Position numbers and translations under genes: made by a program
The notes under the pieces: generated by a model
Database searches by the model: none
What the model was told of the DNA's origin: nothing
The model's input: the letters and a program-made list of their open reading frames with translations, nothing else
Assembly (NCBI GenBank): GCA_902362455.1
Contig: CABIWJ010000005.1
Coordinates: 164,842-228,841 of the forward strand
DNA: 64,000 nt
Source of the DNA: Eubacteriaceae bacterium
GTDB lineage: Bacteria > Bacillota > Clostridia > Lachnospirales > Lachnospiraceae
Direction of reading: 5' to 3'
Shown: positions 17,848-26,602 of the stretch, piece by piece
Numbering within the stretch: the first letter of the stretch is position 1
Layout: each line of letters begins with the position of its first letter

Positions 17848-20541
17848 ATGACAAAGAAAGGCAGAAAGCATGTTGTAATGTCTATTGTATTAGGAATTGT
17901 TTTTACATTAAGTCTTATGTTTAACGGAAATAATTCTTCAACTAATAATATAGAAGCAATGGCAGCAACAGGCGCAGGTGTGAAGTACCAGACACATGTC
18001 CAGACTTATGGCTGGCAGAATTATGTATCCAATGGTGCAGAAAGTGGTACAACGGGACAAGCTAAGAGATTAGAGGCAATCCGCATTAAATTAAATAATG
18101 CAGATTACAGTGGAGGTATACAGTACAGAACTCACGTACAGAGTTATGGCTGGATGAACTGGGCAAGTAATGGCGCAATGAGCGGAACATCAGGCCAGGC
18201 AAAGAGACTTGAGGCTATCCAGATTAAACTTACAGGGGAGATGGCTAATAAGTATGATGTGTACTATCGAGTGCATTCGCAGAAATTTGGCTGGTTAGGC
18301 TGGGCTAAGAATGGTGCGTCAGCTGGAACAGCAGGATATGGTTACAGACTTGAATCAATCCAGATTAAACTTGTTAAAAAAGGAAGTGCAGCACCTGGAA
18401 GTACAAAGAATACATTTCGTGAGACATTAGTTAAATACAGGACACACGTACAGGACTATGGATGGCAGGGATATGTAAGTGATGGAGCGTTAAGTGGAAC
18501 ATCAGGCCAGGCAAAGAGACTTGAGGCTATCCAGATTTCTCTTGTTAATCCAAGATATTCAGGAAGTATACAATACAGAACACACGTACAGGACTATGGA
18601 TGGCAGGGATATGTAAGCAACGGAGCGTTAAGTGGAACATCAGGTCAGGCAAAGAGACTTGAAGCCATTCAGATTAAATTAACAGGAAAGATGGCTGATA
18701 AATATGATGTATATTACAGAGTTCACGCACAGACATATGGCTGGTTAGGCTGGGCTAAGAATGGTGCATCGGCAGGAAGTTCAGGTTATGGAAAGAGGCT
18801 TGAAGCTATAGAGATTAAATTAGTAGCTAAGGGAAGTGCAGCACCTGGCAGCACAGCCAATACATATATAGAGAAACCAACTACGGTTGCAGCAACAGGT
18901 ATAACACTTAACAAGACAAGCTATACTTTAACAAAAGGCGGTACATATACTTTAAGTGCTACAGTAGCGCCATCTAATGCTACAAATAAGACAGTTACAT
19001 GGACAACAAGTGATAAATCTGTTGCAACAGTAAGCAGCACAGGTAAAGTTACAGCAGTTAAGGCAGGTACAGCTACAATTACAGCTAAGACATCTAATGG
19101 TAAAACAGCAACATGTAAGATTACAGTTAAAGATTCCATACAGCCTGTAACCGGAACAGATACAGACCAGGGTGATCAGAAAGCATTATACAACGCATTA
19201 TTTGATATTAATAACAAAGTTACATTTGATATGAATATCAGTGATGACCAGATTAAACTAATGCAGAAGGATTACAAAGAAGGTAAAGACATTTACAGAA
19301 AGATTGATAAGCTTACAGTAACAGTTGGCAATAAGAAGTATGATATTTATGAAGTCGGTGTAAGAATTAAAGGTAATACATCAAGAGTAAATATTTATAA
19401 TAATGGAAATGTAGATGATAGAAACTTAATACATTTAAAGATAAGTTTCAAAGAAACATTTGATGATGAGACAGAATATGCCGGCAATGCTAAGGTATGG
19501 GCAAATGATGCTGATAGAAAAGCCAGAAAGAAGAGAACGTTTGCTACATTAAAAGCTATCGAACTTAAATGGAACAGAAATATTGATGGAACATATATAG
19601 GTAACTATTATGCAAATCAATTATTCAGGGCATCAGGCGTTGTTGCACAGAATACATCGCTTGCAAATGTAAGATTTGGTGGATACAACTATGGTGTATA
19701 TACAATGTATGAAATGGTAGATGACGTATTCTTAAAGAGATATTTCGGCGATGATTCAGGAGACCTTTACAAATGTGCATGGGGTCAGACGAGCAATGGT
19801 GTAGGTGAATGGAGTGGTGCTACATATAAGAAAGATACTATTAATTCAATGAGCGTTGAAAAAAGTGGTAAGAATTTCATATATGAGTTAAAGACTAATA
19901 AGAAGAAGTCAAAACATGCATCACTAAAGAACTTTATTAACACGTTTGCACAGGGAACACCTACTAAGGCAACATTTGAAAGTCTTGTTGATTCAGACAG
20001 ATTTGTTAAATTTGCAGCAGCATCCTATTTTGTAGGTAATCCGGATGATTTAAGAAATAACTACAATAATCATTATATTTACTTTATGAAGAATGGTAAG
20101 GCAGTTTATATTCCATATGATAATGACAGATGTCTTGGTATGACAGTTTCAAGTAAAGATATGACAACATTCAGCCCATATGCTGATAATGCAGCTTTAA
20201 AGGGTTCACAGGAGAATCCTGTATTCAGATATAGTATTATTACAAGAAATAATCTGTATACTACAGAATATACAAATGCCCTTAAAGCAATAGCAGAAAG
20301 TGGCTGGCTTGATTATAGTAAATATAAGAAGATATATAATATTGCAAAAGCTAATTATGCATCAGTTGCTATTCCTGACTCAAATGTTAGAGCGTATGTT
20401 AAGGAAGTGGATGCTCCTGCAAAGACATATAAGAATTCAGACCTTGCATTCAACGAGAACAATGGATTCAATACATCAGTTAAGACATATATGACTAAGA
20501 TTATGAAAACCTACAATGATGCAATTGCAAAATGGAACTAA
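17848..20541 (+). CDS. Secreted ChW-repeat / Ig-like / CotH-domain protein
   Basis: About 897 residues. A signal peptide (basic start, hydrophobic helix, likely cut near AMAATG) is followed by six ChW repeats (clostridial hydrophobic repeats with the YGW ... NG ... SG ... RLEAI pattern) set as two blocks of three, each block ending in KGSAAPGST. Then a bacterial Ig-like Big_2 domain (about 355-430, ATGITLNKTSYTL onward) and a CotH domain over roughly the last 440 residues. CotH proteins are protein kinase-like in spore coats, and related domains occur in secreted proteins of gut Clostridia. No LPXTG anchor is seen. ATG 17848 is chosen over 17830, which overlaps GGAGGT. Confidence 0.88.
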   Translation: MTKKGRKHVVMSIVLGIVFTLSLMFNGNNSSTNNIEAMAATGAGVKYQTHVQTYGWQNYVSNGAESGTTGQAKRLEAIRIKLNNADYSGGIQYRTHVQSYGWMNWASNGAMSGTSGQAKRLEAIQIKLTGEMANKYDVYYRVHSQKFGWLGWAKNGASAGTAGYGYRLESIQIKLVKKGSAAPGSTKNTFRETLVKYRTHVQDYGWQGYVSDGALSGTSGQAKRLEAIQISLVNPRYSGSIQYRTHVQDYGWQGYVSNGALSGTSGQAKRLEAIQIKLTGKMADKYDVYYRVHAQTYGWLGWAKNGASAGSSGYGKRLEAIEIKLVAKGSAAPGSTANTYIEKPTTVAATGITLNKTSYTLTKGGTYTLSATVAPSNATNKTVTWTTSDKSVATVSSTGKVTAVKAGTATITAKTSNGKTATCKITVKDSIQPVTGTDTDQGDQKALYNALFDINNKVTFDMNISDDQIKLMQKDYKEGKDIYRKIDKLTVTVGNKKYDIYEVGVRIKGNTSRVNIYNNGNVDDRNLIHLKISFKETFDDETEYAGNAKVWANDADRKARKKRTFATLKAIELKWNRNIDGTYIGNYYANQLFRASGVVAQNTSLANVRFGGYNYGVYTMYEMVDDVFLKRYFGDDSGDLYKCAWGQTSNGVGEWSGATYKKDTINSMSVEKSGKNFIYELKTNKKKSKHASLKNFINTFAQGTPTKATFESLVDSDRFVKFAAASYFVGNPDDLRNNYNNHYIYFMKNGKAVYIPYDNDRCLGMTVSSKDMTTFSPYADNAALKGSQENPVFRYSIITRNNLYTTEYTNALKAIAESGWLDYSKYKKIYNIAKANYASVAIPDSNVRAYVKEVDAPAKTYKNSDLAFNENNGFNTSVKTYMTKIMKTYNDAIAKWN

Positions 20542-20588
20542 TAAGTAGTCAGGTATAAAGAGATAGAAGAATAAAATATAATGAAATC

Positions 20589-20627
20589 AAAAAGGTATTG
20601 TCAGAATAGTCTGGCGATACCTTTTTA
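20589..20627 (+). terminator. Intrinsic terminator after the CotH-domain gene
   Basis: AAAAAGGTATTGTCAG (20589-20604) pairs with CTGGCGATACCTTTTT via two G-T wobbles around the loop AATAGT, ending in a T-run. Confidence 0.85.
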
Positions 20628-20628
20628 T

Positions 20629-20763
20629 ACTTACTAGGAAATTTCGTTGAAATTGTCCTAGTAAGTATAAACGCTCCGCGAGGATCGCACTGCGGCGGAG
20701 CAGAAAATGTTGCTATCGCAACCCGCAACAGGCGGAGAATGTCGCTTGCGACATTCTTTATTC
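20629..20763 (+). repeat. Multi-hairpin intergenic repeat family B, copy B1
   Basis: Starts ACTTACTAGGAAATTTCGTT and pairs with its own GAAATTGTCCTAGTAAG, then GC-rich hairpins CTCCGC...GCGGCGGAG, GTTGC...GCAAC and GAATGTCGC TT GCGACATTC. Compared with B2/B3 the first stem has changed from CCAGG/CCTGG to CTAGG/CCTAG, keeping the pairing. It follows a gene terminator and precedes the signalling operon. Confidence 0.85.
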
Positions 20764-20820
20764 ATAGTATCAGGGTGTCATTTTTGCACTAAAAATGTAG
20801 AAAAATATACATAAATAATG

Positions 20821-20826
20821 TATAAT
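20821..20826 (+). promoter_or_regulatory. Candidate -10 element for the signalling operon
   Basis: A perfect TATAAT at 20821-20826, about 40 bases before the GGDEF gene start. The hexamer 17 bases upstream (TAGAAA) is a poor -35, so the promoter may need an activator or may be a coincidence in AT-rich DNA. Confidence 0.4.
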
Positions 20827-20864
20827 ATACCTATTAAAAATGTGTGATATAAATGGAGAATTGT

Positions 20865-22712
20865 ATGAATAGAGTTTTAGTTGTGTCAAATATAGACAGA
20901 GTTTATGAACATAAAGAAATTGCATCAAAGTATAATGCAGGATTCGAATATAATGATTTTTATGCACCTGATATAATTAATGATGAAGAGAAAGTTCATG
21001 AAATTATAGAAAGATATAAAGAAGCCGGAGTACCGAAGTATTGTACCTTGCATGGCGCTTTTTATGATATAGCCGTTTTTAGTGAAGATAAGGAAATAAG
21101 AGATATTTCATATAGAAAAATGGTACAGAGTATGGATATAGCTAAAGAAATTGGTGCGCGTGGAGTTGTATTTCATACAAATGTTAATCCATATCTTGTT
21201 TCGGAAACTTATGAAAAACGTGTGGTTGAGATTACGGTCAAAGTCTTGGAAAAGTTACTGGACAAATACAGTGATATAGATATTTATTTAGAAAATATGT
21301 TTGACTGCAATCCACATATATTGGCAGAGATTTCGAAAAAGTTATCAAAATATGATAATTATGGTGTGTGTTTTGATTATGCACATGCAAGCATCTACGG
21401 TAATAATATGGAAGAGTGGATAGAAGTACTAAGTCCATATGTTAAACATATTCATATTAATGACAATGATTTGACACAGGATTTGCACCTGACATTAGGA
21501 GATGGTAAATTAGACTGGAATAAATTCTTAGAATATTATAATGTATATTTTAGTGATTGTTCGGTATTGATAGAGACAACATTGCCGGAGAATCAGATTA
21601 AGTCATTAGAATTTATGGAGAAATTAGAGTCAGAAAGATACAAAGCCGCATTTGCACATAATGTGACAAATAATGAAATAGGAATTAATAAATACAATAA
21701 AATTAGCGATGTTAAAGCATTGGCTGCGGAAGAACTTTTAGAGAGAATCTTCTACTATATGACGAAGTTAGTTGAGATTAAAGAATTCTCGGAAACGGTT
21801 GATTTGCTGACAGATTTAGGAAGTACAATAGTTAATTCTGACAGGGCATCATTCTGGTTCTGGGATACCAGTTCTAAGCAGTATTGGACACTTTCAGCAC
21901 AGGGTAATGGCAGAATTACTATACCTGAGGGAACAGGAATTGTTGGAAGAACAATTACAGAGAATAGAACGATTCTTTGCAATGATGCATATAGCCAGCC
22001 ATATTTTAATGGAAATGTGGATAAAGAGACAGGTTATCTTACACGTTCAACATTGTGTATGCCGATAACCGATGTTGATAATGAAGTTATTGGTGCGTTT
22101 CAGGTAATCAATAAAATAGATGAAAATGGGAATGCAGGAGTGTTCGATGAAAGGGATATTAATCGATTATCGATTGTTGTTGCATTTTGTGAGAAATCAT
22201 TAGAGTCGCATTTACTGCACAATGTTGCATTGAGGGACAGACTTACAGGACTTAAAAACCGATATTCATTTTACGAATATTATAATAAGAAAGTCTTACC
22301 AAATGTATATGATGTGAAATTTTCATTTATAATGTGTGACATAGACTTTTTCAAAAAAGTAAATGACACATATGGACATAATGCGGGTGATGAAATACTT
22401 AGAAGTGTCTCTAAACTTTTCAAAAACAGTGTCGATAAGGAAGATGAAATAGTAAGATGGGGCGGTGAAGAGTTTATCTTTATCCTTAAGAATAAAGATA
22501 TAGCTGCTGCTAAAGCATTTGCAGAAGAATTAAGAAGTCAGATTGAGAAGTCAGATTTCATGGTTGAGGATAAGATATTAAATATAACAATGTCATTTGG
22601 TGTAAGCGAGTTAAATGCACAAAATAACATTGAGGATAATATAAAGGTTGTAGACGGACGCTTGTATAAAGCAAAACGTGATGGAAGAAACAGAGTAATA
22701 GATGGTGACTAA
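20865..22712 (+). CDS. TIM-barrel (endonuclease IV/xylose isomerase-like) - GAF - GGDEF fusion
   Basis: 615 residues in three parts. Residues about 1-265 are an AP-endonuclease-2/xylose isomerase-like TIM barrel with its metal-ligand pattern kept (TLHGAF, VVFHTN, YLENM, CFDYAHAS, HIHINDND, GDGKLDW, LIETT). Residues about 285-430 are a GAF domain, and about 440-610 a GGDEF domain with GGEEF near 533-537, so diguanylate cyclase activity is likely. The first gene of a three-gene operon with a TIR protein and a class III cyclase. I start at ATG 20865 after TGGAG; ATG 20853 overlaps that site. Whether the barrel is an enzyme or a sugar-sensing module is unknown. Confidence 0.88.
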   Translation: MNRVLVVSNIDRVYEHKEIASKYNAGFEYNDFYAPDIINDEEKVHEIIERYKEAGVPKYCTLHGAFYDIAVFSEDKEIRDISYRKMVQSMDIAKEIGARGVVFHTNVNPYLVSETYEKRVVEITVKVLEKLLDKYSDIDIYLENMFDCNPHILAEISKKLSKYDNYGVCFDYAHASIYGNNMEEWIEVLSPYVKHIHINDNDLTQDLHLTLGDGKLDWNKFLEYYNVYFSDCSVLIETTLPENQIKSLEFMEKLESERYKAAFAHNVTNNEIGINKYNKISDVKALAAEELLERIFYYMTKLVEIKEFSETVDLLTDLGSTIVNSDRASFWFWDTSSKQYWTLSAQGNGRITIPEGTGIVGRTITENRTILCNDAYSQPYFNGNVDKETGYLTRSTLCMPITDVDNEVIGAFQVINKIDENGNAGVFDERDINRLSIVVAFCEKSLESHLLHNVALRDRLTGLKNRYSFYEYYNKKVLPNVYDVKFSFIMCDIDFFKKVNDTYGHNAGDEILRSVSKLFKNSVDKEDEIVRWGGEEFIFILKNKDIAAAKAFAEELRSQIEKSDFMVEDKILNITMSFGVSELNAQNNIEDNIKVVDGRLYKAKRDGRNRVIDGD

Positions 22713-22713
22713 T

Positions 22714-23679
22714 ATGAAAGAATTAAAATCAGTTTTTATAAGTTATAGCTCTAAAGATACAGAGATTGTTAATGAAGTAGTTAATATGCTTGAAACTTCA
22801 GGTATTTCGTATTGGAAAGCACCTGAGATGATACCGGCAGGTTCAAATTATGCAAAAGAGATACCAAGAGTTATATGTGAATGTAATATATTTCTGCTTA
22901 TTATTTCCGAAGATTCCCAACGCTCGATATGGGTAGAAAAGGAGATAGATTTTGCAATAAATAATAGAAAAGTTATAGTTCCGTTAAAACTCACAGAGGG
23001 AAAACTTACGGATATGTTTAGCTTCTATCTTAATAATATCCAGATGGTTAATTATAATGGTAATCTAAAGAAAACTTTGAGAGTATTAAGAACCAGGATA
23101 GAGACGCTTTTATCAAAGGAAAGTTTAAAAGACAATACAAGAAATATTGCAGATGGCAGAGAAATCGCAAATTCAAATAATCGTGAATTAGACGATAATA
23201 ATGAAACTACCTCGAATAGAAATATAGAAAATACAGGTAACGGAGAAAATTCAGATAAAGATATTGAAGGAGCAGAAAACAGAGAAGAACATCCTGAAAT
23301 GGAGAAAACAGACAGGGAAAATATAAGACGCTCGAAAATTAAAGCATTTAGCTATAATCCTCAACCTGAATTCTGTAGAAAATGTAATGGCAAGTTAAAA
23401 GAGATTGCTAAAGGTGTATATAAATGTACAAATTGTGGAATGGAGAATTATGATTATTTCCAGACAGTAAGAAACTATCTTGAGAAAGCAGGTCCATGTT
23501 CGATTATTATGATAGAGAAAGCTACAAAAGTACCAAGAGCAAGCATTGATTATTTTATTAAACAGGAAATGTTAGAAATTCCTAAAAACAGTGATGTAAG
23601 GTTAAGGTGCAAAATATGTGGGGCACCTATCAGAAGTGGATATTTATGTGATGTTTGCAAGAAAATAGATGGCAGGTAA
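22714..23679 (+). CDS. TIR-domain protein with C-terminal YvyF-like zinc/helix module
   Basis: 321 residues. Residues 1-140 form a TIR domain (KSVFISYSSKD; SIWVEKEIDFA, with Glu about 77 at the place of the catalytic residue in NAD-cleaving TIRs). An acidic, Asn-rich linker (about 145-205) follows. The C-terminus has CxxC pairs (CRKC ... CTNC), a helical segment and another pair set (CKIC ... CDVC) ending IRSGYLCDVCKK. This tail lines up along its whole length with the flagellar-operon protein at 34272 (IRTGRFCENCKK). ATG 22714 has GGTGA upstream; ATG 22702 overlaps the preceding gene without a site. Confidence 0.85.
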   Translation: MKELKSVFISYSSKDTEIVNEVVNMLETSGISYWKAPEMIPAGSNYAKEIPRVICECNIFLLIISEDSQRSIWVEKEIDFAINNRKVIVPLKLTEGKLTDMFSFYLNNIQMVNYNGNLKKTLRVLRTRIETLLSKESLKDNTRNIADGREIANSNNRELDDNNETTSNRNIENTGNGENSDKDIEGAENREEHPEMEKTDRENIRRSKIKAFSYNPQPEFCRKCNGKLKEIAKGVYKCTNCGMENYDYFQTVRNYLEKAGPCSIIMIEKATKVPRASIDYFIKQEMLEIPKNSDVRLRCKICGAPIRSGYLCDVCKKIDGR

Positions 23680-23681
23680 TT

Positions 23682-24815
23682 ATGGAAAAAAATATATGGA
23701 TAATTAGCAGCAACAAAAAAGAATTAGTAGAAACCCAGGGCGCGGTAAATGGCGGTGGCACATTCAGAACCATTGCGATGTTGTCGCATCAATCTGTAGA
23801 AAAGGCAATAGAGAGAGAAGACATAGACATCAGACCATCGGTTATAATATTAGATTATGACACAGAGAAAGAATGTGGCTTTAAGGCATTGGAGATTATA
23901 CAGGGGCAGTCTGCGTATGTGGGTGTTCCTGTAATTTTTATTATAGGTAAAAGAACAAAGGAAATAGACGAAGAATGTTATGAAAGAGGTGCATTGATTG
24001 TATTATCTAAACCATTAAGCAATGTAGCTTTAATGAGAATTAAGAGAATAGCATCCCAGTATGAAAAGGGCAGGGACTACGAAATAATTCTTCAGAGACA
24101 GAATAGTGAACTAAGTATGGCAAGACAGATTAAGATATTAAATGAGCAGCTAGAGAAACGCAATGAGCTGCTGTATCAGATATTTGGCAGGTATTTTTCT
24201 AATGATATTACTGAAGTAATTCTTGATAATCCTGAGGGTGCATCTATCGGTGGTGAGAAGAAGAACGTTACTATACTTATGGCAGACTTAAGAAGTTTTA
24301 CACCGATTGCCGAAAGATTAGAAGCGGATTCGCTTACAAATATGATTAATTTCTTCTTAGGAGAAATGACAGATATAATATTTAAGTGGAGGGGTTCTAT
24401 TATCGAATTTATCGGAGATGCAATATTAGCTGTATTTGGCGCACCGATGGAATTAGAATGTTCCGAATACAATGCACTTAAAGCTGCATTGGAAATGCAG
24501 GAGGCTATGAGTAAGGTAAATGAATATAATAGTGAAAATGGATATCCAGAATTGAAAATGGGAATCGGAATTAATAAAGGTGAGGTGTTTATCGGAAATA
24601 TCGGTTCAAACCGGATGATGAGATATAATGTTATGGGAAATACAGTTAACTTAGCTTCAAGAATAGAAGACGTAAGCAAAGGCGGGCAGATATTGATATC
24701 GAAAGAAAGTATTAAAGATATAGAGAAGAAAGTAGCTGTCAGGGAAGAGATTACGGTTACAGTTAAGGGAATCTCTAAGGAAGTTACGGTATGCGAAGTA
24801 ATGGGAGTAGAATAG
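23682..24815 (+). CDS. Receiver-like domain fused to a class III adenylate/guanylate cyclase
   Basis: 377 residues. The N-terminal 125 resemble a response-regulator receiver (VIILDYD, KPLS), a coiled segment (about 130-165) links it to the cyclase domain (about 185-375). The cyclase has metal-binding aspartates in MADLRSFTP and FIGDAILAVFGAP, and YNVMGNTVNLASRIE supplies the transition-state Asn and Arg. It should make cAMP or cGMP; the substrate-selecting residues were not resolved. Its start is three bases after the TIR gene stop, so it belongs to the same operon. No kinase partner is nearby. Confidence 0.9.
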   Translation: MEKNIWIISSNKKELVETQGAVNGGGTFRTIAMLSHQSVEKAIEREDIDIRPSVIILDYDTEKECGFKALEIIQGQSAYVGVPVIFIIGKRTKEIDEECYERGALIVLSKPLSNVALMRIKRIASQYEKGRDYEIILQRQNSELSMARQIKILNEQLEKRNELLYQIFGRYFSNDITEVILDNPEGASIGGEKKNVTILMADLRSFTPIAERLEADSLTNMINFFLGEMTDIIFKWRGSIIEFIGDAILAVFGAPMELECSEYNALKAALEMQEAMSKVNEYNSENGYPELKMGIGINKGEVFIGNIGSNRMMRYNVMGNTVNLASRIEDVSKGGQILISKESIKDIEKKVAVREEITVTVKGISKEVTVCEVMGVE

Positions 24816-24890
24816 ATTAAAAGAATTAAATAGATGAAATAGATTAAATAGGTTAAATAGATTAAATTAAATAGATTAAATATATTAGTG
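24812..24890 (+). repeat. Short degenerate tandem repeat (AATAGATTAA-like)
   Basis: Around seven loose copies of (G)ATTAAAT(A) between the cyclase stop and the next gene. Low complexity, no coding potential. Confidence 0.6.
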
Positions 24891-24943
24891 ATGTGTTAAA
24901 TATTTATGGTTCTGTAAGAAACTAGTGGAAGCGAGGCAGGCAT

Positions 24944-25867
24944 ATGGAGGCAGTCGAAGTTAAAAAAACGATTAAATTAGAAAACATTCCAGTTGTGATT
25001 CTGAATGTAGAGGATAAATATGAATTTAATGTGGATAAAGTAATAGATATTACCAATGAATGTGGAAGCATTATCTGCATTATAATCTGTATGAAAAATG
25101 ATAATTACATAATCAATTGTGTCAGTAATAATAAATCAATACGTGCATTGGAATTTATTAACTATATTTTAGGCGGCTATGGGATTACTGCTGGTGGAGC
25201 AGTTGTAGCTAATGGTGAAATTTCTAAGTTAATAATTGATACCGACTCTGCATTTACGGGGATGGATGTTGAAAATATTATTGAGAAAATGTCGTATAAA
25301 TATTTCGAAGATACAGAAGTGATTAATTCTATGGAAGATGAAATATCATTAGATGATATGAAGCATTATGTGAAGAGAAGGATTCCATGGGCTTTTGTAA
25401 GAACTAAAGATATATGTGGAATAGGAACGAATCTGTGTATAAAAAGTCTTGAGAATACGTCAGGCGTGATAATAACTTCTGATGAAGATTTATATATTAT
25501 GATAGGAAATCGTGGCGAAGTATATGATATAAAAAGGGAGAAATTCGAGGCAAGTTATATAGAGACAAATGAGAAATTAGATGTATTTGAAAGTATGCTT
25601 AATTTCATTCCGGCGGTTCTAAATGTGGATAGTGGTAATTACGAATCGATAGATGAACTTGCATATATGTGTTATCCGAGAAAAGGAAACGGAATCTATG
25701 CGAAAGAATTACAGAAGAGAACTAAAGTATTCGGGGTTAATAATAATGCTGAATATTTTATAGGTGAAAAGGGAGATTACCTTGCAGCGAGGGTAGATGA
25801 TGTGAGAGACGTGTATATAATAAAAAGAGATATCTTCTGGAATACATATGAAATATATGAAAAATAA
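24944..25867 (+). CDS. Unrecognised protein next to spoIIID
   Basis: 307 residues; I do not recognise the family. No signal peptide or membrane helix. The first half is mixed alpha/beta with a glycine-rich turn (LGGYGITAGGAVVANGE, about 78-95) that faintly recalls the end of DHHA1 domains; the second half holds ICGIGTNLCIKSLENTSGV and YIMIGNRGEVYDI. It has a good coding pattern and an RBS (GAGGCAGG). It lies 129 bases before spoIIID and after the cyclase operon, so it may belong with either or neither. Confidence 0.7.
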   Translation: MEAVEVKKTIKLENIPVVILNVEDKYEFNVDKVIDITNECGSIICIIICMKNDNYIINCVSNNKSIRALEFINYILGGYGITAGGAVVANGEISKLIIDTDSAFTGMDVENIIEKMSYKYFEDTEVINSMEDEISLDDMKHYVKRRIPWAFVRTKDICGIGTNLCIKSLENTSGVIITSDEDLYIMIGNRGEVYDIKREKFEASYIETNEKLDVFESMLNFIPAVLNVDSGNYESIDELAYMCYPRKGNGIYAKELQKRTKVFGVNNNAEYFIGEKGDYLAARVDDVRDVYIIKRDIFWNTYEIYEK

Positions 25868-25950
25868 ATATATATATATATGAAAAATAAATATATATTA
25901 GAAAAATAAATATATATTGAAAAAAATATTAGCATTAATATATATTTGAA
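25855..25950 (+). repeat. AT-rich tandem repeat before spoIIID
   Basis: Three to four copies of an approximately 20-base unit GAAAAATAAATATATATT. Probably a polymerase-slippage tract that overlaps or follows the end of the preceding gene. Confidence 0.6.
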
Positions 25951-25995
25951 AGCATATCTTGTATAAATAAACAAATACAAGGTATAGACCTATAT

Positions 25996-26253
25996 ATGAA
26001 AGAATATATCGAAGAGAGAGCTGTTGAAATAGCCAATTATATAATAAGTAATAAAGCAACAGTAAGGCAGACAGCAAAACAGTTTGGAATAAGTAAAAGT
26101 ACGGTACATAAAGATGTTACGGAAAGACTTTTAAGAATAAATCCATCTCTTGCAAGTGAGGCAAGAAAGGTGTTAGATATTAACAAATCAGAACGACATA
26201 TAAGGGGTGGAATGGCAACTAAGGAAAAATATCTGCATCTGCATATTTCATAA
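25996..26253 (+). CDS. spoIIID: Sporulation transcription factor SpoIIID
   Basis: 85 residues matching SpoIIID over its full length: KEYIEERAVEIANYII, then the helix-turn-helix ATVRQTAKQFGISKSTVHKDV and the basic tail KSERHIRGGMATKEKY. In Bacillus it modulates mother-cell sigma-E genes. The order spoIIID, mbl, flhO, flhP is the same as in Bacillus, although here a dehydrogenase relic and an Lrp gene sit between. Its presence does not prove the host sporulates. Confidence 0.95.
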   Translation: MKEYIEERAVEIANYIISNKATVRQTAKQFGISKSTVHKDVTERLLRINPSLASEARKVLDINKSERHIRGGMATKEKYLHLHIS

Positions 26254-26260
26254 AATAGTA

Positions 26261-26293
26261 AGGCTACATATCCTGGTAATATGTAGCTTTTTT
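26261..26293 (+). terminator. Intrinsic terminator after spoIIID
   Basis: AGGCTACATAT (26261-26271) pairs with ATATGTAGCTT (26279-26289) around CCTGGTA, and the T-run TTTTTT follows. Confidence 0.85.
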
Positions 26294-26316
26294 GAAAAGA
26301 AATGTATAATAACAAT

Positions 26317-26602
26317 TTATGGGAAAATGCCTTTAATTTCTTCAGCATAAACTAATTTTCTGAGGGCCACTATATAGGCAGCCATTCTAAATGTACAGTT
26401 ACATTCATCTACAACATCTGTAAGGTCTTTGAATGATTTCGTCATAAGGTTTTCTAGCATTTCATTAACCTGTTCGCGTTCCCAGGTAAGCTCCTGGATA
26501 TTCTGTACCCATTCAAAATATGACACAATTACGCCGCCGCTATTTGCAAATATATCAGGAATAAGTGTGATTGAACGCTTTTCTAATATTTCGTCACGTC
26601 TG
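26317..26602 (-). pseudogene. gdhA: Glutamate dehydrogenase C-terminal relic
   Basis: On the minus strand, roughly the last 95 residues of a Glu/Leu/Phe dehydrogenase survive: DEILEKRSITLIPDIFANSGGVIVSYFEW would be continuous, followed by the helical end with RMAAYIVALRKL. The match begins near 26602; further 5' the frame no longer resembles the enzyme and meets a stop at about 26655. The catalytic and nucleotide-binding parts are gone, so the product cannot be an active dehydrogenase. The fragment keeps an open frame, so the deletion may be recent or the tail may be conserved for another reason. Confidence 0.8.

Noticed and set aside
24176..24679. 167-residue minus-strand open frame inside the cyclase gene
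   Set aside because: It lies entirely within the cyclase coding sequence, which has clear motifs; Ser/Ile/Leu-rich antisense shadow.
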